Assembly: GCA_913056375.1 (NCBI GenBank)
Contig: CAJXNF010000002.1
Location: 1-35,778 of the forward strand
Origin: an uncultured Pseudomonadota bacterium
GTDB lineage: Bacteria; SAR324; NAC60-12
Direction: 5' to 3'
Length of the DNA stretch: 35,778 nucleotides
This document shows, piece by piece, positions 1 through 6,814 of the stretch. A model generated the notes under the pieces. That model saw nothing but the letters and a program-made list of their open reading frames with translations, was not told where the DNA came from and did no database searches. The translations under genes were made by a program, and so were the position numbers. The number at the start of each line of letters is the position of its first letter. The first letter of the stretch is position 1.

Positions 1-1
1 C

Positions 2-916
2 GACTCTGATACGATCCTCAATATTGAAAAACTTCCAAAAAAAATCACGATCATCGGGGCTGGTGTCATTGGTTGTGAGTACGCTTGCATCTTTGCCAAG
101 CTAGGGATTCGCGTCAATCTGATCGCTCGGGATCGCCATGTCATGCCTTTCTTGGATCGAGAGATTGCAGAGGCTCTCGTTTATCGAATGCGCAATCAGC
201 GAATCACGATGCGCCTTGGTGAGAACGTCAAACAGATCGTCAAGATCTCACCGCAGGAAGTGCAAGTGGAGTTGGAGAGTGGTAAGACGCTACCCTGCTC
301 AACCGTGATGCTGGCGGCTGGTCGCGTCGCAAATTCCGATAAGTTGGGATTGGAGGAGATTGGTGTTGAGTTGGGTCACAACGGTTTGATTCAAACGAAT
401 GAACACTACCAAACAAACATCCCAAACATCTATGCCGTTGGTGATGTGGTCGGCTTTCCAGCGTTGGCTTCTACGTCTTTGCTACAAGCAAGGATTGCAA
501 CGTTGCACGCATTTGGGCAACTGGAAAATGAGCGTATCCCGAGAGAGCTTCCCTACGGTATCTGGACCATCCCAGCTGTTGCTTATGTAGGCAGATCAGA
601 GGAAGAGCTGACGGATGCCAGAATTCCTTACGAGGTGGGTATCGCGCACTTCAAGGAAATTTCACGTGCACACATCATGGGAGAACAGGAAGGAATTCTA
701 AAACTACTCTTCTGTCCTGAAACCTTGCGTTTGCTGGGTGTGCACATCATTGGGCCACGAGCACCGGAGCTGATCCATCTGGGTAACTGTGTGTTGCACT
801 TCGAAGGGACGATCAAGTTCTTCATCAACTCCGTCTTCAATGTGCCGACTCTTGACGAAGCCTACCGAATTGCTGCTTTCAACGGCATGAATCGCCTGGA
901 TTACGATTCGCTCTGA
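2..916 (+). CDS. sthA: Soluble pyridine nucleotide transhydrogenase, 3' part (5' end outside window)
   Basis: This flavoprotein disulfide-reductase family enzyme moves hydride between NADPH and NAD+ in the cytoplasm. The reading frame is open from base 2, so the FAD-binding N-terminus lies outside the window. Visible are the second Rossmann motif (IIGAGVIGCEYA, about residues 16-27 of the visible part), the FAD-contacting YAVGDVVGFPALAS motif, and a C-terminal dimerization domain with PYEVGIAHFKEISRAHIMG and FNVPTLDEAYRIAA. These match E. coli SthA closely from memory. Lipoamide dehydrogenase is the main alternative, but its C-terminal HAHPT-type motif is absent here. The gene ends just before a 1-kb gene-poor region and has no close downstream partner. 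I am confident of the family and fairly confident of SthA. Confidence 0.88.
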   Translation, partial: DSDTILNIEKLPKKITIIGAGVIGCEYACIFAKLGIRVNLIARDRHVMPFLDREIAEALVYRMRNQRITMRLGENVKQIVKISPQEVQVELESGKTLPCSTVMLAAGRVANSDKLGLEEIGVELGHNGLIQTNEHYQTNIPNIYAVGDVVGFPALASTSLLQARIATLHAFGQLENERIPRELPYGIWTIPAVAYVGRSEEELTDARIPYEVGIAHFKEISRAHIMGEQEGILKLLFCPETLRLLGVHIIGPRAPELIHLGNCVLHFEGTIKFFINSVFNVPTLDEAYRIAAFNGMNRLDYDSL

Positions 917-1539
917 GGTTTCTGAAGATCATTCCCACCATTAGTACTCCTCATTCTTCAAAAAGCTGTTGTCTCAAGCTCAATGAATGGGTTATCAGCA
1001 GTTTTTGGTCTCTGCTCCATCTTTCCTCGCAATAGAACAAACATTCATCCTTCATAATTCCAGCTAGGAGACTTACTCAATGATGGGGGAGCCTCCGGAA
1101 TTTAATATGAAGCAAAGTTCTCCGATCAAAAAGAGTTAACAAGGTTAAAAAACCTGAAAATAGACCGGGTCTAGTAGTTTTCAATAATGAGGTTTTTCAA
1201 GAAATCTAGTAACTCAGGATAAGGTTTATAGATTGGTGCTTAAAATAAATACACCATTCTTGACAGTTTTCATGGCAAGTGATTTCTGAAAAATTTCAGA
1301 TATTTATAAAATAAGAAATAGATTTATTCAAAATTGAAACAATGACAGACTAGGCTGAAAAAATACTTCAATAGCAAGGTCTAAAGACCTAAAAAATCTA
1401 CGAGAAAATTACAGAATAATGTCTGACTAGCCGGATTTGATTGGTTTAAAAATGGGTGAATTCCAACAGAAAAATGGGGGTTGGCGCAACTGCGTCTTTT
1501 AGACAAATGAAGTAATCTCCGAGATTTGGAGAACTAACG
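917..1539. other. AT-rich gene-poor region with short degenerate repeats
   Basis: No credible gene is seen here. Small palindromes are present: TCTGAAA-aa-TTTCAGA near 1286-1301 and AGGTCT-aa-AGACCT at 1377-1390. A short degenerate direct repeat (AATGaCaGACTAGgC near 1341, AATGtCtGACTAGcC near 1417) is also visible. The stretch looks like decayed DNA leading into the insertion-sequence scar that follows. No tRNA or known riboswitch was recognised. Confidence 0.5.
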
Positions 1540-1578
1540 ATGCAATGTCCTCATTGTGCTCATCCTGACTCTAATTAA
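1540..1578 (+). pseudogene. Possible IS1-type transposase N-terminal stub
   Basis: An ATG opens a 12-codon frame reading MQCPHCAHPDSN and then stops. The CPHC knuckle directly after the initiator resembles the N-terminal zinc-finger start of IS1-family InsA proteins, which begin with M-x-C-P-x-C. Everything after it is missing or scrambled, so this would be a truncated remnant. A short inverted repeat (TCTCC...GGAGA, about 1516-1532) lies just upstream. The match is short and could be chance. Confidence 0.35.
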
Positions 1579-1591
1579 GCTCCAACGCCGA

Positions 1592-1775
1592 CAATTTTAT
1601 TTCCAGTTTCTGGTGTTTGGATGAATCGCAGAATTGAGCAGGTAAGGGGAAGCAAGTGCAAGCAGAGACAGCAGATCTGAGTACGCAGACTAGGGCAGCT
1701 TCTGTTGATTTGAAGGGATTGCCAGAATCTGGCGCAGTGGTGGGGTGAGATGGAGGGAATCGTGTCAACACAATT
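1592..1775 (+). repeat. Degenerate repeat copy A: decayed recombinase 3' end plus terminal hairpin
   Basis: This segment aligns base for base, with substitutions, to 2510-2693 at an offset of about 918 bp. Shared landmarks are ATTTTATTT, GTTTCTGGT, GCAGTGGTGGG followed by a TGA stop, and an AATCGTG...CACRATT hairpin. In the frame ending at the TGA (1746-1748) it reads ...VDLKGLPESGAVVG, parallel to VDVNDGQIRRAVVG in copy B. Copy A is the more decayed: the recombinase residues are mostly lost. Confidence 0.6.
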
Positions 1776-1931
1776 CTCCAACACAGTTTAAACCACGCGA
1801 ATCGTCTCATCTGACTCCAGCCTGCAGTCAGCCACCGCAATTTTCAAAATCGTCCGTCAAAATAAAAAGTGTTTATTTTAAATTTGTCAGTATAGTAGTT
1901 ATTACCAATCTAAATAATAGTATTGGTGCTG

Positions 1932-1961
1932 TTGAGTGACCTGAGGCTTGATGTCGCTCAA
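1932..1961. promoter_or_regulatory. Hairpin upstream of the RRM gene
   Basis: TTGAGTGAC (1932-1940) pairs with GTCGCTCAA (1953-1961), nine pairs including one G-U, with a 12-nt loop. It lies 36 bases upstream of the chosen RRM start. It could be a 5' UTR structure (RRM genes are often cold-regulated) or a weak terminator of upstream transcription. The function is inferred only. Confidence 0.4.
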
Positions 1962-1997
1962 TCGTTTTAAATTTCGAGCCAATTTGTGAGATGTTTT

Positions 1998-2255
1998 GTG
2001 AATATTTATGTAGGGAACCTGGCTTACAGCGTTACTGAAGAGCAGTTGCAATCAGCATTTAGTCGTTTTGGAAAAGTTAGTAAGGCTGCCGTCATTATGG
2101 ACAGAGTAACGAACCGGTCTAAGGGTTTTGGTTTTGTAGAGATGGACGACTCTAATGAGGGGAAATCAGCGGTTGCTGCACTGAATGGCAGTGAAATCGG
2201 TGGTCGAGCTTGGAAAGTGAATGAAGCTAAGCCACGAGGAACATCACGCTGGTAG
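1998..2255 (+). CDS. Small single-RRM RNA-binding protein
   Basis: An 85-residue RNA-recognition-motif protein that should bind single-stranded RNA. RNP2 is IYVGNL (about residues 3-8) and RNP1 is KGFGFVEM (about 42-49), both with the aromatic residues that stack on RNA bases. The spacing beta1-alpha1-beta2-beta3-alpha2-beta4 fits one complete RRM with no extra domain. I chose GTG at 1998 because it places the initiator directly before NIYVGNL, as in cyanobacterial and proteobacterial Rbp proteins. An in-frame GTG at 1986 would add four residues. It is the only intact gene in the 917-2997 scar and sits between two copies of a decayed recombinase end. Its likely role is an RNA chaperone or cold-stress factor, by analogy. 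Confidence 0.88.
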   Translation: MNIYVGNLAYSVTEEQLQSAFSRFGKVSKAAVIMDRVTNRSKGFGFVEMDDSNEGKSAVAALNGSEIGGRAWKVNEAKPRGTSRW

Positions 2256-2301
2256 GAAAGATAACAACGTAAAATAATCTTCTCTTCTGCTGATTCGAAA
2301 A

Positions 2302-2334
2302 GATGCTGCTGAAGTAGCTTAACTGAGCAGCATC
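2302..2334 (+). terminator. Terminator-like hairpin after the RRM gene
   Basis: GATGCTGCT (2302-2310) and AGCAGCATC (2326-2334) form a perfect 9-bp stem with a 15-nt loop, 47 bases after the RRM stop. There is no clear T-run directly after it, so it may stabilise the 3' end rather than terminate strongly. Confidence 0.5.
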
Positions 2335-2509
2335 AACATCCTTCCTCATACTTTCCTTACTTTTCTCAAACCTGCCGAATCGTCCCATCTTCTTCCCCTC
2401 TATAGTCAACCACTGCCTTGGTAAGGCGTATTGCGTCATTCAAATGTTAGTAGGACTACTCAATTTGGGTGATGTTGGTACCACACATGTGGGTAATCCT
2501 TCCAAATCA

Positions 2510-2693
2510 AAATTTTATTTCTGGTTTCTGGTATTTGGGTGGAATATCAAGGAGGGAGTAGAAATACGGGTGCTAGCGGAGAGGGCAGGGCATGCGAGCA
2601 TACAGACAACACAGCGCTACGTTGACGTCAACGATGGGCAGATAAGAAGGGCAGTGGTGGGTTGATATAAGAGTGAATCGTGCTAACACGATT
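2510..2693 (+). repeat. Degenerate repeat copy B: recombinase 3' end plus terminal hairpin
   Basis: This is the better preserved partner of 1592-1775. It contains the recombinase C-terminal coding remnant up to the TGA at 2663-2665. It ends in a perfect hairpin AATCGTG (2676-2682), loop CTAA, CACGATT (2687-2693), followed by a T-rich stretch. Length and landmark spacing equal copy A to within one base, so the two derive from one sequence. Confidence 0.6.
2552..2665 (+). pseudogene. Tyrosine recombinase C-terminal fragment
   Basis: The frame reads VEIRVLAERAGHASIQTTQRY followed by VDVNDGQIRRAVVG and a stop. LAxxAGHASIQTTQRY is the hallmark C-terminal motif of phage-integrase/XerCD-type tyrosine recombinases. 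It carries the box II H (GHAS) and the catalytic nucleophile Tyr (QRY). The upstream catalytic R-K-H-x-x-R region and all of the N-terminus are absent, so this is a remnant and not an active enzyme. It lies inside repeat copy B. The family assignment is firm; the exact element is unknown. Confidence 0.72.
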
Positions 2694-2734
2694 TATATTT
2701 TAAGGCTTCAACGCCTCTATTTTCATGATGCCCT

Positions 2735-2940
2735 AGTCATCTGCCATTCGAGTCTTTCGCATTTTATCCTTCAAATGCCGATACGTTTTCTTACTTGCAG
2801 CGACACTAATACTACATAAATCCATAAACTGACTTGAACTCAGTCCTACCAAATACCTCTAGACCTTCTCAGTACTCCCGCTATCAAATTACATCTCTTT
2901 CAGATTGTGTTGATTAGCGAGGCAGCGATATGATTTTTGC
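2735..2940 (-). pseudogene. Possible decayed transposase or HTH fragment
   Basis: Read on the minus strand, one frame with two in-frame stops gives a segment containing YLVGLSSSQFMDLCSISVAA and then KKTYRHLKDKMRKTRMADD before a stop. The LSSSQFMDLCSIS stretch resembles the helix-turn-helix of transposases. I cannot name the family. It abuts the recombinase remnant, which fits an insertion-sequence graveyard. It could also be noncoding. Confidence 0.28.
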
Positions 2941-2997
2941 TTCAAGTGCTCCCTTCGCCAGTTTTGTAAGTATAGAAAATAATATGAGATCAATTAC

Positions 2998-3918
2998 TTG
3001 TTAGAGAATGAGCAGGATCGTGGGATGATCTGTGCGGTCTCTGCCTTCCTTCTTTGGGGTTTCTTACCGATTTATTGGAAAACCCTGGCCCCAACAACTG
3101 CCCTCGAAGTGATCGCTCACCGCATTGTTTGGTCCTTCTTGTTCACATGGGCGATCTTGCTCTGGCAGCCTCCTGCTGGAGGCTGGAGATCGATTCTACA
3201 AGAACGTCAGCGTCTGATTGGTTTGATTTTCAGTGCTCTGCTACTTGTCGGAAATTGGCTGAGCTACGTGGTGGCAGTCCAGCAGGATCGAGTGCTGGAG
3301 GTCAGTTTGGGCTATTTCATTGTCCCGTTGCTAAACATCCTCTTTGGTTTCCTTTTTCTGCGTGAGCGCTTCAGTTCCTGGCAATGGCTGGCGATCGGGC
3401 TCACGGCCTTGGCCCTGATCAACCTGATGCGGCAAGCGGAGCAATTCCCCTGGCTGGGACTGATCATTGCGCTGACCTTTGCCGGCTATGGCTTGATGCG
3501 CAAGGTGATTCAGGTGCAGGGGATGCTGGGCCTCTGGATGGAAATGGTGATCCTGATGCCACTGTCCTTCATATTATTATGGTATCTGTCGCAGTCTGAT
3601 GGGCTGTATTTTGGGAGCAACTGGGATTTGAGCCTACTGCTGGCAACCACTGGGGTGATTACTTCTCTGCCACTGTTACTGTTTGCAGCTGGAGCCCGAA
3701 GACTGCCGCTAGCGACCCTGGGCTTGCTACAATTCATTGCACCTACCTGCTTTTTTCTACTGGGGATTTTTTTGTATGAAGAACCCTTCAGTCAGATCCA
3801 GGCGATCTCTTTTGGACTGATCTGGATTGCCGTGGTGATTTACTTGAGTCAGATCCAGCGACAGACAAGGCTACTGCAGGAAAACAAGGCGCAGACAGTG
3901 CATAGAGAATCAGTTTGA
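2998..3918 (+). CDS. rarD: RarD-like EamA-family permease
   Basis: A predicted ten-helix inner-membrane transporter of the drug/metabolite (EamA) superfamily, 306 residues. Landmarks shared with E. coli RarD are AFLLWGFLPIYWK near the N-terminus, AHRIVWSF, GNWLSYVVAVQQDRVLEVSLGY (split across helix 3-4), GFLFLRERFS, and in the second half TLGLLQFIAPTCFFLLG and YEEPFS. The substrate is unknown; RarD was named for chloramphenicol resistance in Pseudomonas. TTG at 2998 is chosen because it gives the same N-terminal length as E. coli RarD. ATG at 3025 is the alternative start and would trim nine residues. The gene is followed 34 bases later by the SPOR gene in the same direction. Confidence 0.85.
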   Translation: MLENEQDRGMICAVSAFLLWGFLPIYWKTLAPTTALEVIAHRIVWSFLFTWAILLWQPPAGGWRSILQERQRLIGLIFSALLLVGNWLSYVVAVQQDRVLEVSLGYFIVPLLNILFGFLFLRERFSSWQWLAIGLTALALINLMRQAEQFPWLGLIIALTFAGYGLMRKVIQVQGMLGLWMEMVILMPLSFILLWYLSQSDGLYFGSNWDLSLLLATTGVITSLPLLLFAAGARRLPLATLGLLQFIAPTCFFLLGIFLYEEPFSQIQAISFGLIWIAVVIYLSQIQRQTRLLQENKAQTVHRESV

Positions 3919-3952
3919 ATTCGCGATCAGATTAGCAAACCAGCGGGGTAGA

Positions 3953-4753
3953 ATGTCAGCCGATTCAGAAAACGGAAAAACCAAGGGTTCGAGCAAATTA
4001 TCATTACTGGGCAACATTGCTTTGATTCTCGGTCTGCTCGTTGTGATTGCTGGAGGTGTGGTCGGGTGGTTGATGCCACCACCGCCACCGCCGCCAGTCG
4101 AAACGATTAGCTTGACGGAAGAAGAGCCTGCTCAGTCCGAGTCAACCAGCCTTCTTGAGGTGCTCAGCCCGAGTAAAAAAGATACGCCTGAAGTTGAGGT
4201 GGAGGAAGTCCTAGAGGTAGAGGAAGTGATGTTGGTTGATGCCAACCAGGTGCCTCCGTTGCCTATCAAATATTATGTGCAGGTTGCGAATTGTCTCGAC
4301 AGCGAATGTGTTGGGGAACACCGCCGTTTGTTGTCCCGTCAAGGTTACCGGACACGAATTGAGAACGCTGTCGAAAGCATGCCTTTCCGAGAAGTGCGTT
4401 CCCAACCACTATATTCCTCCGAACGATCAGCTGCTGTAGCGGAAGAGATCAATCAAGATCCTGGCTTGAACGGATATGCTCAGGTGCTCAAACCGAACGA
4501 CTGGTATCGCATTTCTCTGGGAGTCTTTCCAGAAGTCGATCAGGCAGACCGTCTGACGAAGGCGCTGAATGCCAAATATGCCAGAAGAATTACCTTCGAG
4601 CATGTTGAAGTACGCTTGGATTTTGAACACATGCGGGTTTACGCGGGAGGATATCGTGAAGAGAAGGAAGCTTTGCGCCTCAAAACGTATCTAGAAAGAA
4701 GAGAGCCCTTGTTCCGAGATCTCTTTGTCACCGCCCTCTTGCCGCGAGATTGA
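3953..4753 (+). CDS. Membrane-anchored SPOR-domain-like protein
   Basis: 266 residues. There is a short cytoplasmic N-terminus, one membrane helix (about 19-40), a run of seven prolines (42-48), and an acidic Glu/Val-rich linker (about 50-97). The periplasmic part looks like SPOR repeats: YYVQVANCLDSEC (about 106-118), NDWYRISLGVFPEVDQADRL (about 181-200) and MRVYAGGYREEKEALRLKTY (about 227-246). SPOR domains bind denuded glycan strands at division septa. The conserved pattern here is a hydrophobic strand, G-x-F/Y, then an Ala/Leu-rich helix. The two Cys (CLDSEC) could form a disulfide. Its stop overlaps a possible TTG start of serC. A role in the cell envelope is inferred from architecture only. 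Confidence 0.7.
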   Translation: MSADSENGKTKGSSKLSLLGNIALILGLLVVIAGGVVGWLMPPPPPPPVETISLTEEEPAQSESTSLLEVLSPSKKDTPEVEVEEVLEVEEVMLVDANQVPPLPIKYYVQVANCLDSECVGEHRRLLSRQGYRTRIENAVESMPFREVRSQPLYSSERSAAVAEEINQDPGLNGYAQVLKPNDWYRISLGVFPEVDQADRLTKALNAKYARRITFEHVEVRLDFEHMRVYAGGYREEKEALRLKTYLERREPLFRDLFVTALLPRD

Positions 4754-4764
4754 AAGCTCCGTCC

Positions 4765-5874
4765 ATGCCTCGCTTTGCCGAACGCGCCTACAATTTTAGT
4801 CCAGGACCAGCGGTTCTCCCGCTACCGGTGCTGGAGAAGGTTCAGAAAGAACTCCTCAACTATCGGGAATGTGGAGCCTCCATTCTGGAGATCAGCCATC
4901 GTTCCAAGGATTTCCTGCCGATCCTGGATGAAACACAGCAACTCTTCCGCCAACTGACACAACTGCCAGACAACTACCGTCTCCTGTTTTTCTCTGGTGG
5001 AGCCCAGATGCAGTTTTCGGCGGTACCACTCAACCTCCTCAGTCGCTCTGCCAGCAATCGAGCAAGTTACGCGGTGACCGGGAAATGGGGGGAATTGGCT
5101 CTTGAGGAAGGCAAGCGTTACGGCAGCGCAGAAGAATGGATGCATGGACGAGAAGACCGCTACAATCGAATTCCCAACGTCCAAGCTGAGGATCTGGAAC
5201 GGCTGAAGGGTTCAGCTTATCTGCACCTGACTTCCAACAACACTTTATATGGTACTCAATGGAATCACTTCCCACAGACTGGTGAAGTCCCATTGGTTAT
5301 CGATGCAACATCAGACATCCTCAGCCGGGAAGTGGACTTCTCGCAGTTTGGGCTGGTCTATGCCAGTCTGCAGAAAAACCTGGGTCCGGCTGGACTGACA
5401 CTGGTGGTAGTCCGAGACGATTTGCTGGGACACCACCTGCCACAGACTCCAAAGTTACTGCAGTACCAAGCCATTGATTCGCAAAATTCACTGAACAACA
5501 CGATCAATGTGTTTGCCGTTTATGTGATGCGCTATGTTTTGGAGTGGTACGAGGAGCAAGGGGGTGTGGCTGCCATGGAAAAGCAAAATCGGCAGAAGGC
5601 CAAATTGCTTTATGACTATCTCGATGAAAGCGACTTCTTCCTGACAAGTGTCAACCCACCGGACCGCTCATTGGTCAACGTCATCTTCAATCTGCCGACA
5701 ACTGAGCTACTGCAGCAATTTCTTCAGGAGTGTGAGGAAGTGGGACTGCTGGCGCTCAAGGGACATCGTGAGGTCGGAGGTGTGCGTGCTTCCCTCTACA
5801 ATGCCCTACCGTTAACCGCAGTAGAACGTCTGGTTGAAAAAATGCGGGACTTCGAGCGAAAAGCATTGACTTAA
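4765..5874 (+). CDS. serC: Phosphoserine aminotransferase
   Basis: This PLP enzyme converts 3-phosphohydroxypyruvate and glutamate to phosphoserine in serine synthesis, and can serve pyridoxine synthesis. It has 369 residues, close to the usual ~360. YNFSPGPAVLP opens the protein, as NFSxGPAxLP does in the family. FFSGGAQMQF is the phosphate-binding loop, TSNNTLYGTQW contacts substrate, and ASLQKNLGPAGL carries the PLP lysine (K204). ATG at 4765 is preferred. A TTG at 4750 overlapping the upstream stop is possible. The gene is followed by an AT-rich hairpin at 5875-5911. Confidence 0.96.
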   Translation: MPRFAERAYNFSPGPAVLPLPVLEKVQKELLNYRECGASILEISHRSKDFLPILDETQQLFRQLTQLPDNYRLLFFSGGAQMQFSAVPLNLLSRSASNRASYAVTGKWGELALEEGKRYGSAEEWMHGREDRYNRIPNVQAEDLERLKGSAYLHLTSNNTLYGTQWNHFPQTGEVPLVIDATSDILSREVDFSQFGLVYASLQKNLGPAGLTLVVVRDDLLGHHLPQTPKLLQYQAIDSQNSLNNTINVFAVYVMRYVLEWYEEQGGVAAMEKQNRQKAKLLYDYLDESDFFLTSVNPPDRSLVNVIFNLPTTELLQQFLQECEEVGLLALKGHREVGGVRASLYNALPLTAVERLVEKMRDFERKALT

Positions 5875-5894
5875 AAAAAATGAAATGATAGCTT
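5866..5894 (+). promoter_or_regulatory. Candidate promoter for the str gene block
   Basis: TTGACT (5866-5871) is followed after 17 bases by TAGCTT (5889-5894), preceded by an extended -10 TG (5886-5887). It overlaps the last codons of serC and the left arm of the terminator. It is the best sigma70-like match I see before rpsL. The -10 is weak. Confidence 0.33.
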
Positions 5895-5911
5895 TACCGT
5901 TTTCATTTTTT
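5875..5911 (+). terminator. Rho-independent-like terminator between serC and rpsL
   Basis: AAAAAATGAAA (5875-5885) pairs with TTTCATTTTTT (5901-5911), an 11-bp AT-rich stem ending in T residues directly after the serC stop. It separates serC from the str genes. The stem is AT-rich, so its efficiency is uncertain. Confidence 0.6.
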
Positions 5912-5956
5912 CGGCGAGTCTCTCGTAGTAGCTAACCCGACACCCTAGCCAAAGCC

Positions 5957-6325
5957 ATGCCAACCCTGAATCAAATTGTCCGCAAGGGGCGTAAGAAGCG
6001 GGTCGTGAAAAACAACGTCCCAGCCCTGCAGGCCTGCCCTCAACGAAGAGGAGTCTGTGTGCGGGTCTATACCTCAACACCTAAGAAGCCAAACTCGGCT
6101 CTGCGCAAGGTGGCTCGTGTTCGGCTCACCAATGGAATTGAGGTGACAAGCTACATTCCAGGGATTGGTCACAACCTGCAGGAGCACTCCGTAGTGCTGA
6201 TCCGGGGAGGTCGTGTCAAAGATCTTCCAGGGGTTCGCTATCACATTGTCCGAGGTGCTCTTGACACAGTTGGTGTCAAGAATCGCAAGCAAGGGCGTTC
6301 CAAGTATGGCGCGAAGAAAGGGTAG
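5957..6325 (+). CDS. rpsL: 30S ribosomal protein S12
   Basis: S12 is a decoding-centre protein, here 122 residues, close to the usual ~124. TPKKPNSALRK contains K43 and GGRVKDLPGVRYH contains K88 and D89. K43 and K88 are the unmutated residues whose changes give streptomycin resistance in other bacteria. D89 is the residue beta-methylthiolated by RimO, and rimO is present at 22137. It is the first gene of the translation cluster, six bases before rpsG. No strong Shine-Dalgarno is visible before the ATG (ccaaagccATG). Confidence 0.98.
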   Translation: MPTLNQIVRKGRKKRVVKNNVPALQACPQRRGVCVRVYTSTPKKPNSALRKVARVRLTNGIEVTSYIPGIGHNLQEHSVVLIRGGRVKDLPGVRYHIVRGALDTVGVKNRKQGRSKYGAKKG

Positions 6326-6331
6326 TCCAAC

Positions 6332-6805
6332 ATGTCCAGAAGAAGATCTGCTACAAAGCGCGTTGTTCTCCCCGATCCGAAGTACAAAGATTTCTTGGTC
6401 AGCAAGTTCGTCAACAACTTGATGCACGATGGGAAAAAGAGTGTCGCTGAAAAGGTACTCTATCAAGCCTTGGACTTGATCTCCCACAGAGAGCAGGAAA
6501 CCGGAGCTCTTGATGTCTTCCATCAAGCAGTTGAGAACGTGAAGCCCAACTTGGAAGTCAAGTCACGACGTGTTGGCGGCTCTACCTACCAAGTTCCTGT
6601 GGAAGTCCGCTCTCAGCGCAGCCAAGCCTTGGCGATTCGCTGGCTGATTCGCTATGCGATTGCCCGAAGTGGCAAGTCCATGGAAGAGAAACTTGCTGGT
6701 GAACTGCTGGACGCGTTCAACAACCGGGGAGCCTCCGTCAAGAAGAAAGAAGATACGCACAAGATGGCTGAAGCCAATAAGGCTTTCGCCCATTACCGTT
6801 GGTGA
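6332..6805 (+). CDS. rpsG: 30S ribosomal protein S7
   Basis: S7 nucleates assembly of the 30S head and contacts the E site. Its 157 residues match the usual length. The start MSRRRSATKR, the core FVNNLMHDGKKSVAEKVLYQ and the motifs RRVGGSTYQVPVEV and NRGASVKKKEDTHKMAEANK are diagnostic. A GGG-containing site (aaagggtagtccaac) precedes the ATG. It is followed after nine bases by fusA. In E. coli S7 is the translational repressor of this operon; a matching site between rpsL and rpsG is not evident in the six-base gap here. Confidence 0.98.
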   Translation: MSRRRSATKRVVLPDPKYKDFLVSKFVNNLMHDGKKSVAEKVLYQALDLISHREQETGALDVFHQAVENVKPNLEVKSRRVGGSTYQVPVEVRSQRSQALAIRWLIRYAIARSGKSMEEKLAGELLDAFNNRGASVKKKEDTHKMAEANKAFAHYRW

Positions 6806-6814
6806 ACATTCTAA

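Larger units (their letters stand above)
2256..2997. other. Gene-poor interval with mobile-element remnants
   Basis: There is no intact gene in this interval. It holds the hairpin after the RRM gene, the recombinase fragment in repeat copy B and a decayed minus-strand fragment. About 60 bases before the next gene show no recognisable promoter. Confidence 0.6.

Noticed and set aside
240..425. Minus-strand open frame inside sthA
   Set aside because: It lies within a well-supported coding frame and has no family-like motif.
1571..1840. Minus-strand frames of 69-89 codons in the gene-poor region
   Set aside because: They run through repeat copy A, read low-complexity Cys/Leu-rich sequence and show no plausible start or family.
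2227..2439. Minus-strand 70-codon frame overlapping the RRM gene end
   Set aside because: It covers the RRM terminator hairpin and no motif is recognisable; likely chance.
2444..2550. N-terminal part of the recombinase-fragment frame as a real gene start
   Set aside because: Only the last ~38 codons look like a recombinase; the earlier part is unrelated fill-in.
6074..6526. Long minus-strand frame across rpsL/rpsG
   Set aside because: It is antisense to two certain ribosomal genes and has no known motif.
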